A model generated the notes under the pieces. It did not search any database. It saw nothing but the letters and a program-made list of their open reading frames with translations, and was not told the origin of the DNA. From Siccirubricoccus soli (lineage in GTDB: Bacteria; Pseudomonadota; Alphaproteobacteria; Acetobacterales; Acetobacteraceae), in contig NZ_JAMZIK010000134.1 of assembly GCF_024178315.1 (NCBI RefSeq), positions 1-39,496 of the forward strand: a DNA stretch of 39,496 nucleotides, written 5' to 3'. Positions 31,568 through 39,496 of this stretch are shown in pieces; the first letter of the stretch is position 1, and each line of letters starts with the position of its first letter. The translations under genes and the position numbers were made by a program.

Positions 31568-34500
31568 ATGGAAAACGGGCAGCAATTCGTGGATGCCTTC
31601 CGCGCCAACACCACGGCGCTGGCCGATGCGCATCTCGACCTCACCGAACACGATGCCTGCGGCGTCGGCCTCGTCGCCGCGCTGGATGGCAAGCCGCGGC
31701 GGGAGGTGGTGCAGGCCGGCATCGACGCGCTGAAGGCGGTGTGGCACCGCGGCGCCGTGGATGCCGACGGCAAGACCGGCGACGGTGCCGGCATCCATAT
31801 CGAGATCCCGCAGGATTTCTTTGCCGAGGTGGTGCAGCGCGGCGGCGACCGGCTGCGGCCCGGCCGCATCGCCGTCGGCATGGTCTTCCTGCCGAAGACC
31901 GATCTCGGCGCGCAGGAGCGCTGCCGGCAGATCGTCGAGACCGAGATCCTCGCCGCCGGCTACGCCATCTACTCCTGGCGCCAGGTGCCGATCAACGTGG
32001 AGTGCATCGGCGAGAAGGCGAACGCGACCCGGCCCGAGATCGAGCAGATCCTGATCTACGATCCGGAGCAGCGCGATACCGCGCTCTATGAGCGGGACCT
32101 CTACGTCATCCGCCGGCGGATCGAGCGCCAGGCCATCGCCTCGCAGATCCCGGAGCTCTATCTCTGCTCGCTCTCCTGCCGCTCGCTCATCTACAAGGGC
32201 ATGTTCCTGGCGGAGCATCTGACGGAGTTCTATCCGGACCTGCTGGATGAGCGCTTCGTCAGCCGCTTCGCGATCTACCATCAGCGCTACTCCACCAACA
32301 CCTTCCCCACCTGGCGGCTGGCGCAGCCCTTCCGGATGCTCGCCCATAACGGCGAGATCAACACCGTCCATGGCAATGCCAATTGGATGAAGTCGCACGA
32401 GACGCGGCTCGCCCATCCGCTGCTCGATTCCTATCTCGAGGAGATCAAGCCGGTGGTGCAGGCCGGCGGCTCGGACACCGCAACGCTCGACAACGTCTTC
32501 GAGCTGCTGGTGCGCGGCGGCCGCGACGCGCCCATGGCCAAGGCGATGCTGATCCCGGAGAGCATCGGCAACAACGCCACCATGCCGGAGGCGCATCGCG
32601 ACCTCTTCCTCTACTGCAACGCCGTGATGGAACCCTGGGACGGCCCGGCGGCCATCGCCGCGACCGATGGACGCTGGGCCATCGCCGGCCTCGACCGCAA
32701 TGGGCTGCGCCCGCTGCGCTACACCGTCACCGCCGACAGGCTGCTCATCGTCGGCTCCGAGACCGGCATGGTGAAGCTGCCGGAGGACCGGATCGTGGCC
32801 AAGGGCCGGGTCGGGCCGGGCCAGTGCATCGGTGTCGATCTCGATGAGGCGCAATTCTTCGGCGATGCCGCGCTGAAGGACATGCTCGCGGCCCGCAAGC
32901 CCTTCGGCCAGTGGACCGAGCGCACCACCCGCATCGACGGCATCGTCAGGGCGGATGGGCATGAGCCGGAGCTGTTCCGCGGCGAGGAGCTGCGGCGCCG
33001 CCAGCTGGCCGTCGGCTACACACTGGAGGAGCTGGAGACCATCCTGCACCCGATGGTGGAGGAGGCGCAGGAGGCCGTGGGCAGCATGGGCGACGACACG
33101 CCCATTGCCGTGCTCTCCGGCCAGTATCGCGGCCTGCACCATTATTTCCGCCAGACCTTCAGCCAGGTGACCAACCCGCCCATCGACAGCCTGCGCGAGA
33201 CGCGGGTGATGACGCTGAAGACCCGGCTCGGCAATCTCGGGAACATCCTCGACGAGGACCCGACGCAGTGCGACATGCTCATGCTGGACAGCCCGGTGCT
33301 GTCCAATGCCGAGTTCGCCGCCATGCGCCAGTACATGGGCGCCAATGCCTGCGAGGTGGATTGCACCTTCGCGGTGGCCGAAGGCGAGGCCGGGCTGCGC
33401 CGCGCCATCGACCGCATCCGGCGGGAGGCGGAGGAGGGCGTGCGCAGCGGCTGCGCCCATGTCATCCTGACCGATGAGCATCAGGGCGCGGAGCGGGCGC
33501 CAATCCCGATGATCCTCGCCGTGGGCGGCGTGCACACGCACCTGGTGAAGACCTCGCTGCGCACCTTCACCAGCCTCAATGTCCGGGTCGCGGAATGCGT
33601 GGATGTGCACTACTTCGCCGTGCTGATCGGCGCCGGCGCCACCACGGTGAACGCCTATCTGGCGCAGGAGAGCATCGCCGACCGGCATCGCCGCGGGCTG
33701 TTCGGCGAGGTGAAGCTGAAGGACTGCGTCGCCCGCTACAAGAAGGCGGTGGACAAGGGGCTGCTGAAGGTGATGTCGAAGCTCGGCATCTCCGTCCTCT
33801 CCTCCTATCGCGGCGGCATGAATTTCGAGGCCATCGGCCTCTCCCGCGCCCTGGTGAACGAGTTCTTCCCCGGCACGCCCAGCCGTATCTCCGGCATCGG
33901 CCTGTCCGGCATCGCGCGGCGCGTGCTGGCGCTGCACCGCACCGCCTGGGATGCGGATGTCGTGACCCTGCCGGTCGGCGGCCTCTACAAGTTGCGCAAG
34001 CGCGGCGAGAACCACGCCTTCGACGGCAGCCTGATCCACACCCTGCAGCGGGCGGTGGAGACGGAGAGCTACGCCATCTTCAAGCGCTACTCGGAAGCGG
34101 TGCGGAAGCTGCCGCCCGTCGCGCTGCGCGACCTGCTGGATTTCCGCAGCGAGGGCCGCGTGGCGGTGCCGCTCGAGGAGGTGGAGAGCATCACCGAGAT
34201 CCGCAAGCGCCTGCTGGCGCCCGGCATCTCCCTCGGCGCGTTGAGCCCCGAGGCGCATGAGACGCTCTCCATTGCGATGAACCGCATCGGCGCCCGCTCC
34301 GACAGCGGTGAGGGCGGCGAGGACCCCGCCCGCGCCCGGCCGCGCGCCAATGGCGACAACGCCAACAGCGCCGTCAAGCAGATCGCCTCCGGCCGGTTCG
34401 GCGTGACCGCCGAATATCTGAACAATTGCAAGGAGATCGAGATCAAGGTCGCGCAGGGCGCCAAGCCCGGTGAGGGCGGCCAGCTTCCGGGCTTCAAGGT

Positions 34501-36094
34501 GACGGGGCTGATCGCGCGGCTGCGGCATTCGACGCCGGGGGTGACGCTGATCTCCCCGCCGCCGCACCACGACATCTACTCGATCGAGGATCTGGCGCAG
34601 CTCATCTACGACCTGAAGCAGATCAACCCGGACGCCTCGGTCTGCGTGAAGCTGGTCTCGCGCAGCGGCATCGGCACCATCGCGGCCGGCGTTGCCAAGG
34701 CGAAGGCGGATGCCATCCTGGTGTCCGGCCATTCCGGCGGCACCGGCGCCTCGCCGGTCTCCTCCATCAAATATGCCGGCCTGCCCTGGGAGATGGGTCT
34801 CTCGGAGACGCACCAGGTGCTGCAGCTCAACCGGCTGCGCCACCGGGTGAAGCTGCGCACGGATGGCGGCCTCAAGACCGGCCGCGACGTCGTCATCGCC
34901 GCCATGCTGGGCGCCGAGGAATTCGGCATCGGCACAGCCTCGCTCGTCGCCATGGGCTGCATCATGGTGCGGCAGTGCCACAGCAACACCTGCCCGGTCG
35001 GGGTCTGCACCCAGGACGAGACCCTGCGGCAGAAATTCACCGGCTCGCCGGAGAAGGTCATCAACCTGTTCAGCTTCGTGGCAGAGGAGGTGCGGGAGAT
35101 CCTCGCCGCCCTCGGCTTCCGCAAGCTGACGGACGTGATCGGCCGCACCGACCTGCTGAAGCAGGTCAGCCGCGGCTCGGAGGATCTCGACGACCTCGAC
35201 CTGAACCCGCTGCTGGTGAAGGCGGATGCGGGGCCGCACGCGGCCTACTGCACGCTGGAAGGCCGCAACGAGGTGCCGGAGACGCTGGACGCGGACATGA
35301 TCCGCGACGCCCAGCCCCTGTTCGACCGCGGCGAGAAGATGCAGCTCGCCTACAACATCCGGAACACCCACCGGGCGATCGGCACCAAGATCAGCAGCCG
35401 CATCGTCCGGAAGTTCGGGATGGCCGGGCTGCAGCCGGGGCATCTCACGGTCCGGCTGCGCGGCACGGCGGGCCAGTCCCTCGGCGCCTTCGCGGTGCGG
35501 GGCCTCAAGCTCGAGGTTTTCGGCGACGCCAATGACTATGTGGGGAAGGGGCTCTCCGGCGCCACCATCGTGGTCCGGCCAGGACCCTCCTCTTCCCTGG
35601 TCTGGAACGAGAACACCATCATCGGCAACACCGTCCTCTATGGCGCGACAGCGGGCGAGCTCTTCGCCGCCGGCCAGGCCGGGGAGCGCTTCGCGGTCCG
35701 CAACAGCGGCGCGACGGCGGTGGTGGAAGGCTGCGGCGCCAATGGCTGCGAGTACATGACCGGCGGCACGGTCGTGATCCTCGGGCCGGTGGGCGACAAT
35801 TTCGGCGCCGGCTTCACCGGCGGCATGGCCTTCCTCTACGACGCGGACGAGACCTTCGAGAAGCGGCTGAACCCGGAGACACTCCTCTGGTCCCGTCTGG
35901 CCTCGGCGCATTGGGAAGGGGTGCTGAAGGCGCTGGTGCAGCGCCATGCGGCGGAGACCGGCTCCCGCCTCGCCGCGCGGCTGCTGAATGACTGGCAGGC
36001 GGAGCGCGGCCGCTTCTGGCATGTGGTGCCGAAGGAATACGCCAAGTACCTGCCGCAGCCGATGCAGGACGCCGCGGCGGTGGCGGCCGAATAG
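31568..36094 (+). CDS. gltB: glutamate synthase large subunit
   Basis: A 1508-residue ferredoxin/NADPH-type GOGAT large chain of normal length. It starts with a 30-residue propeptide; after cleavage Cys31 (HDACGVG) becomes the N-terminal nucleophile of the class II amidotransferase. The central and FMN domains follow, with 3Fe-4S ligands Cys1131, Cys1137 and Cys1142. The C-terminal GxGxG beta-helix includes GGTVVILGPVGDNFG. It converts glutamine and 2-oxoglutarate to two glutamates. I preferred the ATG at 31568, with GGAG 8 nt upstream; a GTG at 31559 overlaps the gltD stop. Confidence 0.95.
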   Translation: MENGQQFVDAFRANTTALADAHLDLTEHDACGVGLVAALDGKPRREVVQAGIDALKAVWHRGAVDADGKTGDGAGIHIEIPQDFFAEVVQRGGDRLRPGRIAVGMVFLPKTDLGAQERCRQIVETEILAAGYAIYSWRQVPINVECIGEKANATRPEIEQILIYDPEQRDTALYERDLYVIRRRIERQAIASQIPELYLCSLSCRSLIYKGMFLAEHLTEFYPDLLDERFVSRFAIYHQRYSTNTFPTWRLAQPFRMLAHNGEINTVHGNANWMKSHETRLAHPLLDSYLEEIKPVVQAGGSDTATLDNVFELLVRGGRDAPMAKAMLIPESIGNNATMPEAHRDLFLYCNAVMEPWDGPAAIAATDGRWAIAGLDRNGLRPLRYTVTADRLLIVGSETGMVKLPEDRIVAKGRVGPGQCIGVDLDEAQFFGDAALKDMLAARKPFGQWTERTTRIDGIVRADGHEPELFRGEELRRRQLAVGYTLEELETILHPMVEEAQEAVGSMGDDTPIAVLSGQYRGLHHYFRQTFSQVTNPPIDSLRETRVMTLKTRLGNLGNILDEDPTQCDMLMLDSPVLSNAEFAAMRQYMGANACEVDCTFAVAEGEAGLRRAIDRIRREAEEGVRSGCAHVILTDEHQGAERAPIPMILAVGGVHTHLVKTSLRTFTSLNVRVAECVDVHYFAVLIGAGATTVNAYLAQESIADRHRRGLFGEVKLKDCVARYKKAVDKGLLKVMSKLGISVLSSYRGGMNFEAIGLSRALVNEFFPGTPSRISGIGLSGIARRVLALHRTAWDADVVTLPVGGLYKLRKRGENHAFDGSLIHTLQRAVETESYAIFKRYSEAVRKLPPVALRDLLDFRSEGRVAVPLEEVESITEIRKRLLAPGISLGALSPEAHETLSIAMNRIGARSDSGEGGEDPARARPRANGDNANSAVKQIASGRFGVTAEYLNNCKEIEIKVAQGAKPGEGGQLPGFKVTGLIARLRHSTPGVTLISPPPHHDIYSIEDLAQLIYDLKQINPDASVCVKLVSRSGIGTIAAGVAKAKADAILVSGHSGGTGASPVSSIKYAGLPWEMGLSETHQVLQLNRLRHRVKLRTDGGLKTGRDVVIAAMLGAEEFGIGTASLVAMGCIMVRQCHSNTCPVGVCTQDETLRQKFTGSPEKVINLFSFVAEEVREILAALGFRKLTDVIGRTDLLKQVSRGSEDLDDLDLNPLLVKADAGPHAAYCTLEGRNEVPETLDADMIRDAQPLFDRGEKMQLAYNIRNTHRAIGTKISSRIVRKFGMAGLQPGHLTVRLRGTAGQSLGAFAVRGLKLEVFGDANDYVGKGLSGATIVVRPGPSSSLVWNENTIIGNTVLYGATAGELFAAGQAGERFAVRNSGATAVVEGCGANGCEYMTGGTVVILGPVGDNFGAGFTGGMAFLYDADETFEKRLNPETLLWSRLASAHWEGVLKALVQRHAAETGSRLAARLLNDWQAERGRFWHVVPKEYAKYLPQPMQDAAAVAAE

Positions 36095-36102
36095 GTCCGG
36101 AC

Positions 36103-36133
36103 GGCCGGCGGGGGCGAGATTTCCCCGCCGGCC
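36103..36133 (+). terminator. gltB terminator hairpin
   Basis: An 11-bp perfect GC stem (36103-36113 and 36123-36133) with a loop containing GAGATT starts 8 bp past the gltB stop. A weak T-run (CTTTT) occurs only 12 bp later. Confidence 0.6.
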
Positions 36134-36182
36134 GCGTGTCCCCTGCTTTTCCGCTGCCCGTCAGGGTGGCATAAGCCGGCCT

Positions 36183-36851
36183 GTGCGTATCCTTCATCAC
36201 CTGCCGCTCTCGCCCTTCTGCCGCAAGGTCCGCCTGGCCATGGCGGAGAAGCGCATCCCCTTCGAGCTCAGGACCGAACGCGTCTGGGACCGCCGGCCGG
36301 AATTCCTGGACCTGAACCCGGCCTGCGCCGTGCCGGTGCTGGTGGAGGAGACCGGCCTCGCCATCTCGGACAGTTCCGCCATCTGCGAATACCTGGATGA
36401 GGCCTATCCCGACCTCAGCCTCTATGGCCGCACCCTGGCGGAGCGGGCGGAGGTGCGGCGGCTGGTCGCCTGGTTCGACGGCAAGTTCAACGCCGAGGTC
36501 ACCCAGAACCTCTATTACGAGAAGCAGCTCAAGCGGCTGCTCGGCCGCGGCAACCCGGATTCCGGGGTGATCCGGGTGGGCTATGCCAATATGCGCCCGC
36601 ACCTCGAATATCTCGGCTGGCTGGCGGAGACGCGGGCCTGGCTGGCCGGCAACCAGGTGAGCCTCGCCGATTTCGCCGCCGCGGCGCATCTCTCCACCCT
36701 GGACTATATGGGGGAGGTGGACTGGTCGCTGAACGACGCGGCGAAGGAGTGGTATGCGCGGCTGAAGTCCCGCCCTGCCTTCCGCCCGCTGCTGGCGGAC
36801 CGCATCAGCGGCATGAGCCCGCCGGCGCATTACGCGGACCCGGATTTCTGA
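36183..36851 (+). CDS. glutathione S-transferase family protein
   Basis: A 222-residue GST. The N-terminal thioredoxin-like domain contains PLSPFCRKVRLAMAEK (active-site Ser/Cys region) and the glutathione-binding SDSSAICEYLDEAYP. The C-terminal helical domain ends with WYARLKSRPAFRPLL. It conjugates or reduces electrophiles using glutathione; the substrate is unknown. The start is a GTG at 36183, since no in-frame ATG precedes the domain after the terminator. It follows gltB but is separated by a hairpin, so it is probably transcribed on its own. Confidence 0.87.
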   Translation: MRILHHLPLSPFCRKVRLAMAEKRIPFELRTERVWDRRPEFLDLNPACAVPVLVEETGLAISDSSAICEYLDEAYPDLSLYGRTLAERAEVRRLVAWFDGKFNAEVTQNLYYEKQLKRLLGRGNPDSGVIRVGYANMRPHLEYLGWLAETRAWLAGNQVSLADFAAAAHLSTLDYMGEVDWSLNDAAKEWYARLKSRPAFRPLLADRISGMSPPAHYADPDF

Positions 36852-37058
36852 GGCTCCCCACGACGTCGCCGCGCGACGCCGCGGGGCCCCGGAGGCGCTG
36901 AGCGATCGGCGTGTCGCACGGCCTGCGACCGCAAAGCCGCGGCAGGGCAAGGGTCAGGGGCTGGAGCGTGATCGGTTGCGGCCGGATCGCTCAAGCCTTG
37001 AAGCACGCAATCAAATAATGGGCTGGAGTGGAGGGGTGGGCGAGCGAAGCGTAACCGG
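36852..37058. other. intergenic region with imperfect inverted repeat
   Basis: No gene seen. GAGCGTGATCGGTTG (36965-36979) and CGGATCGCTC (36983-36992) make an imperfect palindrome; next to it, bases 36993-37006 repeat exactly at 3577-3590. Both copies lie beyond the 3' end of minus-strand genes. Confidence 0.4.
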
Positions 37059-38330
37059 TCACGCCCTGCTGCCTGCGTGCCGGCTCCTCGCCGGCCGTCG
37101 CAACAGCACGCCCATCAGCCCCGCCGCCAGCGCCAATTGCGCTGCCACCAGCAGGAAGGGCCAGTCCCAGCCCCCGCTCGCCCGCACCAGCGCGTAGAAC
37201 CCCGCCGGCCCGGCGATGTAGCCGCAGAACACCAGCAGGGTGGAGCCGCTGGTGGCGTCCGAGATGTGCTCGGGCGGGGCCAGTCGGGCGATCTCCGCCA
37301 TGACGATGCCGTTCCAGCTGGCGCAGAGCCCGCCATTCAGCACCGCCAGCAGCATCAGCCAGGGCATGCCGGCGTCGGCCGGCAGCAGCACCAGCGCCAC
37401 CACGCAGAGTGCCGCGGCGTAGGCCTGCCACGCGAGGTTGCGCGCCGCCTGGCCGGTGCGGTCGGCCAGCCAGCCCAGCAGGATGCGGGCGAAGATGCCG
37501 GTGCCCTGCAGCACCGCGAAGACGCTGCCGGCGGCCACCAGCCCCAGCCCATGCGTCTCCACCAGCCAGGAGACGCAGAAGGTGAAGAGGCAGCCCTGCG
37601 TCACCGCGAAGGCAAGGCCCAGCAGGCTGAGCGGCAGCAGCATCCGGTCTGCCCGCAGCGCACGGAAGGGTGCCGCCAGGTTGCCGCGGCCGAACAGCGC
37701 GGCTGGGGAGACGGCGCGGCTCCGCTCCCGCTCCGCATCCAGCCGGGCGCGCACCGGCTGGATGGCGAGCAGCGCCACCGCCGCCACGGCAGCGGCCAGC
37801 AGCACCGCCGCCAGCCAGCCCCAGGCGGCCGCGACGGGCGCCGCCAGCAGCCCGGCGAGCGAGCCGCCCAGCGGCGCCCCCGCCTGCTTGACGGAGAAGA
37901 TCAGCGTGCGGTGCCGCGGCGGCACGGTGGCGGCCAGGATGCGGCTGCCCGCCGGCGGCGTCGGCCCGTAGCCGATGCCGAGCAGCAGCGAAGCGGCCAG
38001 CAGCGCCAGCTTCGTGCCGAACCCCGTCAGCAGCAGCCCCGCCAGGGCGATGGAGGTGCCGATCTGCAGCGCCCGCACCGGCCCGAACCGTGCCAGGATC
38101 GCCCCGCCGAACAGCAGGAACAGCACCGTGCCCGCGGCGGTGACGGCGGTGAGGGGGCCGATGCTCTCCGGCGCCAGCCCAGCCTCCGCCGTCAGCAGCG
38201 GCGCGATCACCGGCAGGGTCTGGCACAGGCCGGACGCCACGGCCTGCATCAGCAGCGTGGCGGCGAGCGGCGCCACCCAGGCCGGCGTGGAAGGGGGCGG
38301 CATGGCGGGGGTGGGCGAGGCGTCGGCCAT
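37059..38330 (-). CDS. MFS transporter
   Basis: A 423-residue major facilitator protein with about 12 hydrophobic segments. The first helix pair holds ATLLMQAVASGLCQTLP, and the loop after helix 2 reads ILARFGPVRAL, a degenerate form of the MFS G-x-x-x-D-R-x-G-R loop. The sequence KQAGAPLGGSLAGLL in helix 5 is typical of the CynX/NarK-like organic-anion group, but the substrate is not readable. A Pro-rich cytosolic N-terminus (MADASPTPAMPPP) precedes helix 1. The gene is divergent from the hydroxyisobutyrate-dehydrogenase-like gene, 92 bp apart, so the two may be co-regulated. Confidence 0.88.
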   Translation of the reverse strand: MADASPTPAMPPPSTPAWVAPLAATLLMQAVASGLCQTLPVIAPLLTAEAGLAPESIGPLTAVTAAGTVLFLLFGGAILARFGPVRALQIGTSIALAGLLLTGFGTKLALLAASLLLGIGYGPTPPAGSRILAATVPPRHRTLIFSVKQAGAPLGGSLAGLLAAPVAAAWGWLAAVLLAAAVAAVALLAIQPVRARLDAERERSRAVSPAALFGRGNLAAPFRALRADRMLLPLSLLGLAFAVTQGCLFTFCVSWLVETHGLGLVAAGSVFAVLQGTGIFARILLGWLADRTGQAARNLAWQAYAAALCVVALVLLPADAGMPWLMLLAVLNGGLCASWNGIVMAEIARLAPPEHISDATSGSTLLVFCGYIAGPAGFYALVRASGGWDWPFLLVAAQLALAAGLMGVLLRRPARSRHAGSRA

Positions 38331-38422
38331 TGCCGTCACGGTAGCATTCCCGCTCTGCGCCGCAATCTTGCCAGCGCCGCCCACCGGGGCGAAAACCCGC
38401 CCCGACGTTCAAGGAGGGTGGC

Positions 38423-39319
38423 ATGCCGCAGGGAAGCGGACCGGTCGGGTTCATCGGGCTGGGAATGATGGGGTTGCCCATGGCGCGCAGCCTGCTGCGC
38501 CAGGGGCGCAGCCTGGTGGTCTGCGACGCCGATCCGGTGGCACGCCAGGCGGTGGCGGAAGGCACGGCGCCCGGCGCCGTGGCCGTGGCGGAGACGCCCG
38601 CGGCGGTGGCGGATATCGCCGACATCATCGTGCTGATGCTGCCGGACAGCAATGTGGTCGCCGCGGTGATGGAAGGGCAGGGCGGGCTGCTGCCCGGCCT
38701 GCGTCCCGGACAGGTGGTGATCGACATGGGCTCCTCCCGCCCCGGGGAGACGCGGCGGCTGGCGGCGCTGGCCGCCTCGCGCGGCGCCGCGCTGCTCGAC
38801 GCGCCGGTCTCCGGCAGCGTGGTGAAGGCGAGGGCCGGCACGCTGGCCATCATGATCGGCGGCGATGACGCGGCCTATGCCAAGGCGGAGCCCGTGCTGC
38901 GCGGCATGGGAGAGACGCTGATCCGCACCGGCGCGGTGGGCAGCGCGCACGCCATGAAGGCGCTGAACAACTATGTCTATGCCGCCGGCCTGCTGGCGAC
39001 GGCCGAGGCGCTGCGCATGGCCGAGGCCTCGGGCCTCGACCTCGCCATCTTCGCCGACGTGCTGAACGCCTCCTCCGGTCGCAACGTGGCGACCGAGACC
39101 AAGGTGAAGCAGGAGATCCTGCCCGGCCGCTACCAGGGCGGCTTCCAGCTCGGCCTGATGCGGAAGGACCTGGAGACCGCCGGCAGCATCGCCGAGGAGA
39201 CCGGGGTGCAGGCCGCGGCGCTCGCCCTCTGCCGCGGCCTCTGGAACGAGGCCGTCGCCGCGCTCGGGCCGAAGGCCGACAACACCGAAATCCACCGTTT
39301 CCTCGGAGATCGTCGCTGA
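38423..39319 (+). CDS. NAD(P)-dependent beta-hydroxyacid dehydrogenase (3-hydroxyisobutyrate dehydrogenase-like)
   Basis: A 298-residue HIBADH family member. The cofactor fold is GFIGLGMMGLPMA near the N-terminus, the substrate motif is DAPVSGSVVKARAGTL, and the catalytic Lys is in AHAMKALNNYVY. These enzymes oxidise 3-hydroxyacids or reduce tartronate semialdehyde; the exact substrate is not evident. A strong ribosome binding site, AAGGAGGGTGG, precedes the ATG. Its stop overlaps the start of the next Bug protein gene (TGATG), so uptake and metabolism of the same hydroxyacid are plausibly linked. Confidence 0.9.
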   Translation: MPQGSGPVGFIGLGMMGLPMARSLLRQGRSLVVCDADPVARQAVAEGTAPGAVAVAETPAAVADIADIIVLMLPDSNVVAAVMEGQGGLLPGLRPGQVVIDMGSSRPGETRRLAALAASRGAALLDAPVSGSVVKARAGTLAIMIGGDDAAYAKAEPVLRGMGETLIRTGAVGSAHAMKALNNYVYAAGLLATAEALRMAEASGLDLAIFADVLNASSGRNVATETKVKQEILPGRYQGGFQLGLMRKDLETAGSIAEETGVQAAALALCRGLWNEAVAALGPKADNTEIHRFLGDRR

Positions 39320-39496
39320 TGCTGACCCGTCGCGCGGCACTCGCCGCCCCGCTGATGCTGCCCGCCCTGGCCCGGGCCCCGGGCCAGGCCGCCGCCTGGC
39401 CGGACCGGCCGATCCGCCTGGTCGTCGCCTTCCCCGCCGGCAGCGTGACGGACACGCTGATGCGCCACCTGTCGGAGCCGCTCTCGCGCGAGCTCG
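39319..39496 (+). CDS. tripartite tricarboxylate transporter substrate-binding protein (partial, C-terminus outside window)
   Basis: The first 59 residues of a Bug family binding protein. The signal peptide MLTRRAALAAPLMLPALARA leads to AAAWPDRPIRLVVAFPAGSVTD, the same opening as the two complete Bug proteins in this window. The ATG overlaps the stop of the upstream dehydrogenase (TGATG), showing translational coupling. Whether tctA/tctB follow is outside the window. Confidence 0.85.
   Translation, partial: MLTRRAALAAPLMLPALARAPGQAAAWPDRPIRLVVAFPAGSVTDTLMRHLSEPLSREL

Noticed and set aside
31520-36022. 1500-codon open frame antisense to gltB
   Set aside because: It mirrors a clear gltB gene and encodes His/Arg/Ala/Gln-rich repetitive sequence; long antisense frames are common in GC-rich DNA with biased third positions.

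Overview
The window looks like a chromosomal segment of a high-GC alphaproteobacterium, most likely a Roseomonas-like member of the Acetobacteraceae. This is inferred from very GC-rich third codon positions, the rnd-lptC-lptA-lptB-rpoN-hpf gene order, a gltD-gltB pair, a complex I NDUFA9-like gene, and three orphan tripartite-tricarboxylate-transporter (Bug) binding proteins. I see no phage, transposase, plasmid or CRISPR genes. The two outermost genes (1-692 and 39319-39496) are cut by the window edges.

Layout. 1-2214: an Ala/Pro-rich unknown protein (minus), a catalytically degenerate GGDEF protein and a FkbM methyltransferase (plus). 2258-10360: a catabolic island with a luciferase-like monooxygenase, maleylacetate reductase, a Bug binding protein, two short-chain dehydrogenases, a class III aminotransferase and a second Bug protein. 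10689-14779: a secreted M23 peptidase, then a beta-gamma-alpha operon for a heterotrimeric flavin/iron-sulfur amine dehydrogenase of the opine oxidase / D-hydroxyproline dehydrogenase type. 14869-17180: an alpha/beta hydrolase lacking its nucleophile serine, divergent from protocatechuate 3,4-dioxygenase pcaHG. 17437-22377 (all minus): an SbmA/BacA-type ABC exporter/importer, a YihY-family membrane protein, a DUF2235 hydrolase and a glycerophosphodiesterase.

22409-28786: a 109-bp MITE-like palindromic element, then the envelope/stress block read on the minus strand: RNase D, lptC-lptA-lptB (lipopolysaccharide export), rpoN (sigma-54) and hpf (ribosome hibernation), with a tRNA-Leu(CAG) gene just upstream. 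28921-36851 (plus): NDUFA9-like protein, glutamate synthase gltD-gltB and a glutathione S-transferase. 37059-39496: an MFS transporter, divergent from a 3-hydroxyisobutyrate-dehydrogenase-like gene that is translationally coupled to a third Bug protein.

How it fits together. Maleylacetate reductase and protocatechuate dioxygenase both feed the 3-oxoadipate route for aromatic compounds, and the Bug proteins and MFS carrier suggest scavenging of organic acids. The most unusual features are structural: perfect GC-rich hairpins without U-tracts at most gene 3' ends, a predicted three-way-junction palindrome at 4907-4963, the MITE-like element, a LptA with a duplicated OstA module, the Ser-to-Ala hydrolase and the degenerate GGDEF protein. 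I found no clear-cut new defence or biosynthetic system; the DUF2235-glycerophosphodiesterase operon is the best candidate for an uncharacterised functional module.
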